NCBI GenBank assembly: GCA_012728025.1
Contig: JAAYFX010000023.1
Span: 1 to 16,785 of the forward strand
Source: Clostridiales bacterium
GTDB lineage: Bacteria; Bacillota; Clostridia; Oscillospirales; Oscillospiraceae
DNA: 16,785 nucleotides
Direction of reading: 5' to 3'
The notes under the pieces were generated by a model that saw nothing but the letters and a program-made list of their open reading frames with translations, had not been told where the DNA came from and did no database searches. The first letter of the stretch is position 1. Every line of letters starts with the position of its first letter. Below, piece after piece: positions 14,221 to 16,785 of the stretch. The translations under genes were made by a program, and so were the position numbers.

Positions 14221-16023
14221 ATGTTGTACTTTATTAGACGAGAATCATTTATGAAAGTTAGGGTGGGTAGGGCCTTGAAAAAGCTCAAACCGAATATAGC
14301 GCTTTTCATACCATTGTTTTTACTGTTAATAGGCGGCCTATTTATAAAAGCCGGTTTTTTTACATATGAAAAGTGTGTTGAAAGTGAAAAAGAAAAGATT
14401 GAAGAATATCTTACATATACAAGTGAAACCGCAACTCTTCGCATTACCGCAATTTATGAGAAAATGCTTTTAGAAACCCAGCTAATGGCGGGACTAATAC
14501 CCCAAGGGAATGCCGACCCAGCAGAGTTTGAGGATGTATTTAATCTGCGGAATTTATCCTCCGAAGCCCAAGCCGGGTTTCTCCTATCAGCTGACGGGGT
14601 TTTTGAATACAGCGAGGGCGAATATGAGGAAAACTTCGGATACCTAGCGAAAATGGCGGAGCAGACAGGGGAAACTCAGGTTTCCAAAGTGATGTTATTC
14701 AATGATGGTCAAAGGCGTTTTGCTGTGGCAGCACCGGTTAATACCGGTGGGGCGGCTGTTCTTGTTTTTCCTGCTTCTGTCATAACACAGGATGTGGAGT
14801 CAGAGCTGTTTGAGGGAGCCGGCCGCATATTGCTGATAGACAGCGAAGGAAATCCCCTTTCGCCAAGTATGCTTGAGGATGAATACGCCGATGCGATAAC
14901 GGGGGTTGATGTTTCAAGGGGCAGGCTTTCAGAGCATACAGACAGGGCAGGAGAAAAGTTTCACATCAGCGCAAGCCCTGCCGGAGAAATCGGTTGGACT
15001 TTAGTTTGTTATGTTAGCGACAGCTATATCCGAGACAATGCGGTGGATGTTTTTTCCGCCGTATTCAGCGCATACACACTATCCTTTGCTCTTATAACGT
15101 GCTTTGGCATAATATCAGCAATTATCATATCTTTAAGACGCAAAAAGCTTTATGTGGCAAGGAAACATTTTGACATTGCCACAAAGCAGTCGGCCAGAGC
15201 CACTTACCAGTTTGACCGGAAAAACAACATAATCAGCATAATAAGCGGAAATGAAAAAATCAAGTTTCCTAACGGCATGGAGGACATATCTCCGGATATG
15301 TTTATGCGTCTCATTCATCCGATTGACCGCAGGAAGTTTCGCTGTGGCATAGATGAATTTGAAAAAAACGGCACAGCCTCCGTTTCTGTTCGAATAACGA
15401 GACTGGGCGGCTCGGATAATTACCGCTGGTATAATATCGATGCAACCCGACTTACTCAGATGAGGCACAGTGCCGAGCTTGTGATAGGCTCTGTTGAGGA
15501 TATTGATGAGCGTGAGCGGGAAAGACTGATGCTGAGAAAAAAAGCAACCACAGACCCTCTAACCGGACTTTACGATAGGGCAGAGGCTCAGAGAATTATA
15601 AACGAGAAGCTGTTGGGTCTTGGTGAAAGCGAACATTCAATCTTCGGCATCATAGACCTTGATAATTTCAAGCTTATAAACGACCTTTTCGGACACGAAT
15701 GCGGAGACAGGGCGCTTTTGCTTTTTTCAGAAAAGCTAAAGGCTACCTTCCGCTTCGGAGATATAATCGGCAGACTCGGCGGAGACGAATTCATGGTATA
15801 TATAGCTCATACTGCTGACAGGAAGGTTGTCGAACGCCGCTTTTTAGAGCTTATGGAAAGCCTTTCAAAGGTAAAGTTAAGGCCGGAGTTTCCGGAAATA
15901 AGCTGTTCTGTCGGCTATGTGACAGCCAGCAGGGGCGATAGCTTTGAAAGCCTTTATAAAAGAGCGGATGAGGCCATGTATAAGGCCAAAACCACGGGGA
16001 AAAAACGTGCTGTCGGAGAATAA
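14221..16023 (+). CDS. Membrane diguanylate cyclase with extracellular sensor and PAS domain
   Basis: Makes cyclic di-GMP. The 600 residues run: TM1 about 24-45, an extracellular sensor region about 46-275 (Cache-like by length and position; not clearly identified), TM2 about 277-305, a PAS-like domain about 318-430 (SPDMFMRLIHPIDRRKF and the WYNIDATRL strand), then a GGDEF domain about 438-600. The active site GGDEF is at 520-524, with the inhibitory RxxD (RFGD) five residues ahead; TDPLTGLYDR and FGIIDLDNFKLIND are complete. So it should be active and feedback-inhibited. The start at 14221 has no good Shine-Dalgarno of its own, and the ATG at 14251 (MKVRVG) is an alternative with similar weakness. 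It shares the output with the cyclase at 991-2580 but has a PAS domain and different sensor. It ends at a hairpin with the convergent acetyltransferase gene. Confidence 0.92.
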   Translation: MLYFIRRESFMKVRVGRALKKLKPNIALFIPLFLLLIGGLFIKAGFFTYEKCVESEKEKIEEYLTYTSETATLRITAIYEKMLLETQLMAGLIPQGNADPAEFEDVFNLRNLSSEAQAGFLLSADGVFEYSEGEYEENFGYLAKMAEQTGETQVSKVMLFNDGQRRFAVAAPVNTGGAAVLVFPASVITQDVESELFEGAGRILLIDSEGNPLSPSMLEDEYADAITGVDVSRGRLSEHTDRAGEKFHISASPAGEIGWTLVCYVSDSYIRDNAVDVFSAVFSAYTLSFALITCFGIISAIIISLRRKKLYVARKHFDIATKQSARATYQFDRKNNIISIISGNEKIKFPNGMEDISPDMFMRLIHPIDRRKFRCGIDEFEKNGTASVSVRITRLGGSDNYRWYNIDATRLTQMRHSAELVIGSVEDIDERERERLMLRKKATTDPLTGLYDRAEAQRIINEKLLGLGESEHSIFGIIDLDNFKLINDLFGHECGDRALLLFSEKLKATFRFGDIIGRLGGDEFMVYIAHTADRKVVERRFLELMESLSKVKLRPEFPEISCSVGYVTASRGDSFESLYKRADEAMYKAKTTGKKRAVGE

Positions 16024-16029
16024 AATAAT

Positions 16030-16068
16030 AAGGGGACGCTGCAAGGCAAATTCTTGCGGCGTCCCCTT
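16030..16068. terminator. Bidirectional terminator between cyclase and acetyltransferase genes
   Basis: A 16-bp stem, 16030-16045 with 16053-16068 (AAGGGGACGC outer, GCAAG inner, one T-G wobble at 16040/16058), and a loop of seven bases. It lies seven bases after the cyclase stop and 25 bases after the stop of the convergent gene. The T-rich tail is better on the minus strand (TTATTATTTTA). Confidence 0.8.
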
Positions 16069-16092
16069 AAAGCTTTTGGCATGGGCTTTTCG

Positions 16093-16662
16093 TTAACAAC
16101 AGGACTCAGGATTCCCGCTGCAAGACTCGCCCTGCATCTGCTTTATCATATCACAGTCGCAACCGCCGGCCTTGTCGGTTTGGATACGTCGCTCCATTAA
16201 AACAAGGCTACGCCAGACTCCAAAGCGGTCTTTTGCAACCCGCTCCCTTGTTCCCACCCTGCGGAATGAGCATTTTTCAAAGAAAGACAGCTTCGGGTGG
16301 TTAGACTCAAATATTTCGGACTCCAAAAGCCAGTAGCCGGCTTTTTCGGACTCTTCCACCAGAGCCGATAAAAGGGATACGGCGGAATCTTTTTCCCTGT
16401 GTTCGGCATCAAGATATATGCTTACTGAGGCCACGCCTTTATATGCCTCCAAGGGGGACACAGAGGAGAGGGATGCCCAGCCAACAATACTGTAATCATC
16501 CTCCATTACAAGACGACAATCCGGCAGGTTGCTTACATCCCACTGGTCAAAGTCGGGACATTCAAGGAGAAAGGTGTCGTTGTTTGTCTGGATGGACTGG
16601 TATAAAATTTCCACGGCCTCCGGCCAGTCGCCCCGTTCCATGGGTCTTATGTTTAGTTCCAT
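16093..16662 (-). CDS. GNAT-family N-acetyltransferase with Cys-rich C-terminal tail
   Basis: A 189-residue acetyl-CoA-dependent acetyltransferase of the GNAT fold, closest in plan to the phosphinothricin (PAT/ArsN1-like) group: NIRPMERGDWPEAVEIL start, SIVGWASLS, VSIYLDAEHRE and SFFEKCSFRRVGTRERV late motif. The acetyl-CoA loop, usually RxxGxG/A, reads REKDSA at 89-94, so the first Gly is Asp. The last 22 residues (168-189) hold Cys168, Cys170, Cys181, Cys188 and Cys189, ending ESCC, a likely metal-binding or redox addition. The start is at 16662, where GGAGG is five bases ahead; a longer frame from 16674 would put that site inside the gene. The substrate is unknown; ArsN1-like enzymes acetylate arsenic-containing or glutamate analogues, but no ars gene is seen here. 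Confidence 0.85.
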   Translation of the reverse strand: MELNIRPMERGDWPEAVEILYQSIQTNNDTFLLECPDFDQWDVSNLPDCRLVMEDDYSIVGWASLSSVSPLEAYKGVASVSIYLDAEHREKDSAVSLLSALVEESEKAGYWLLESEIFESNHPKLSFFEKCSFRRVGTRERVAKDRFGVWRSLVLMERRIQTDKAGGCDCDMIKQMQGESCSGNPESCC

Positions 16663-16691
16663 AAGTGCCTCCATAAATTTTATTTTATATT

Positions 16692-16719
16692 CCCGTTCTT
16701 TGAATCAGAAAAGTACGGG
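16692..16719. promoter_or_regulatory. Interrupted palindrome upstream of the acetyltransferase gene
   Basis: CCCGT-T-CTTT (16692-16701) and AAAG-T-ACGGG (16710-16719) are reverse complements apart from one symmetric T-T mismatch, with an 8-base centre. On the minus strand the dyad covers the -35 position of a weak promoter (-10 TATAAA at 16684-16689). It is a candidate operator for the acetyltransferase gene. No gene was found in the rest of 16675-16785. Confidence 0.4.
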
Positions 16720-16785
16720 TAAAAGTTTGCTTTTTTAAAAACCTATAAAAAACTATAATGAATTGAGATAAGAGGAAACATGCCC

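Noticed and set aside
16674..16674. Longer start for the acetyltransferase (MEALMELN)
   Set aside because: The GGAGG site would lie inside the coding region; it is correctly placed for the ATG at 16662.

Overview
The window looks like chromosomal DNA from an anaerobic Firmicute of the Clostridia type. This rests on strong GGAGG-type ribosome binding sites, a hemZ-type radical SAM gene, sigma-54, a MinD/ferredoxin + NifX-family cluster found in strict anaerobes, a lipoprotein signal and moderate GC content. No rRNA, tRNA, CRISPR array or insertion sequence was seen. I cannot name the species.

Layout. (1) 1-927 (+): the 3' part of a tyrosine recombinase gene that enters from the left edge, the only clear mobile-element gene. 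(2) 991-2580 (-): membrane diguanylate cyclase with its own good promoter. (3) 2862-5760 (-): a five-gene operon of a DUF134 DNA-binding protein, a NifX-type protein, two MinD-type ATPases each carrying an inserted 2x[4Fe-4S] ferredoxin domain, and a second NifX-type protein with a His-rich tail. It resembles the 'orange protein' (ORP) type clusters of anaerobes. Its promoter lies inside a 50-base mirror-symmetric pair of GACATATGTC palindromes. (4) 6053-6595 (-): small lipoprotein of unknown role. (5) 6969-8702 (+): half-size ABC exporter with a recognisable promoter and a structured leader. (6) 8959-14021 (-): a tight five-gene run transcribed hemZ -> uridine-kinase-like -> hexapeptide acyltransferase -> PAP2 phosphatase -> rpoN. 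It converges on the ABC gene at a shared 18-bp-stem terminator. (7) 14221-16023 (+): a second membrane diguanylate cyclase (sensor-PAS-GGDEF), with tandem 11-bp repeats and a possible four-codon upstream ORF in its leader. (8) 16093-16662 (-): GNAT acetyltransferase with a Cys-rich C-terminal tail, converging on the cyclase at another hairpin.

How they fit together. Both cyclases have the GGDEF active site and the RxxD inhibitory site, so c-di-GMP signalling from two different extracellular sensors is encoded here. The DUF134/NifX/ATPase operon is most easily read as an Fe-S or metal-cofactor assembly or carrier module under autoregulation. The long hemZ-rpoN operon mixes housekeeping functions and may simply share a promoter. 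The most interesting parts are the MinD-ferredoxin/NifX operon and its operator-promoter architecture; its biochemical role is not settled by sequence. All coordinates were read by eye, and no alignment or folding was run.
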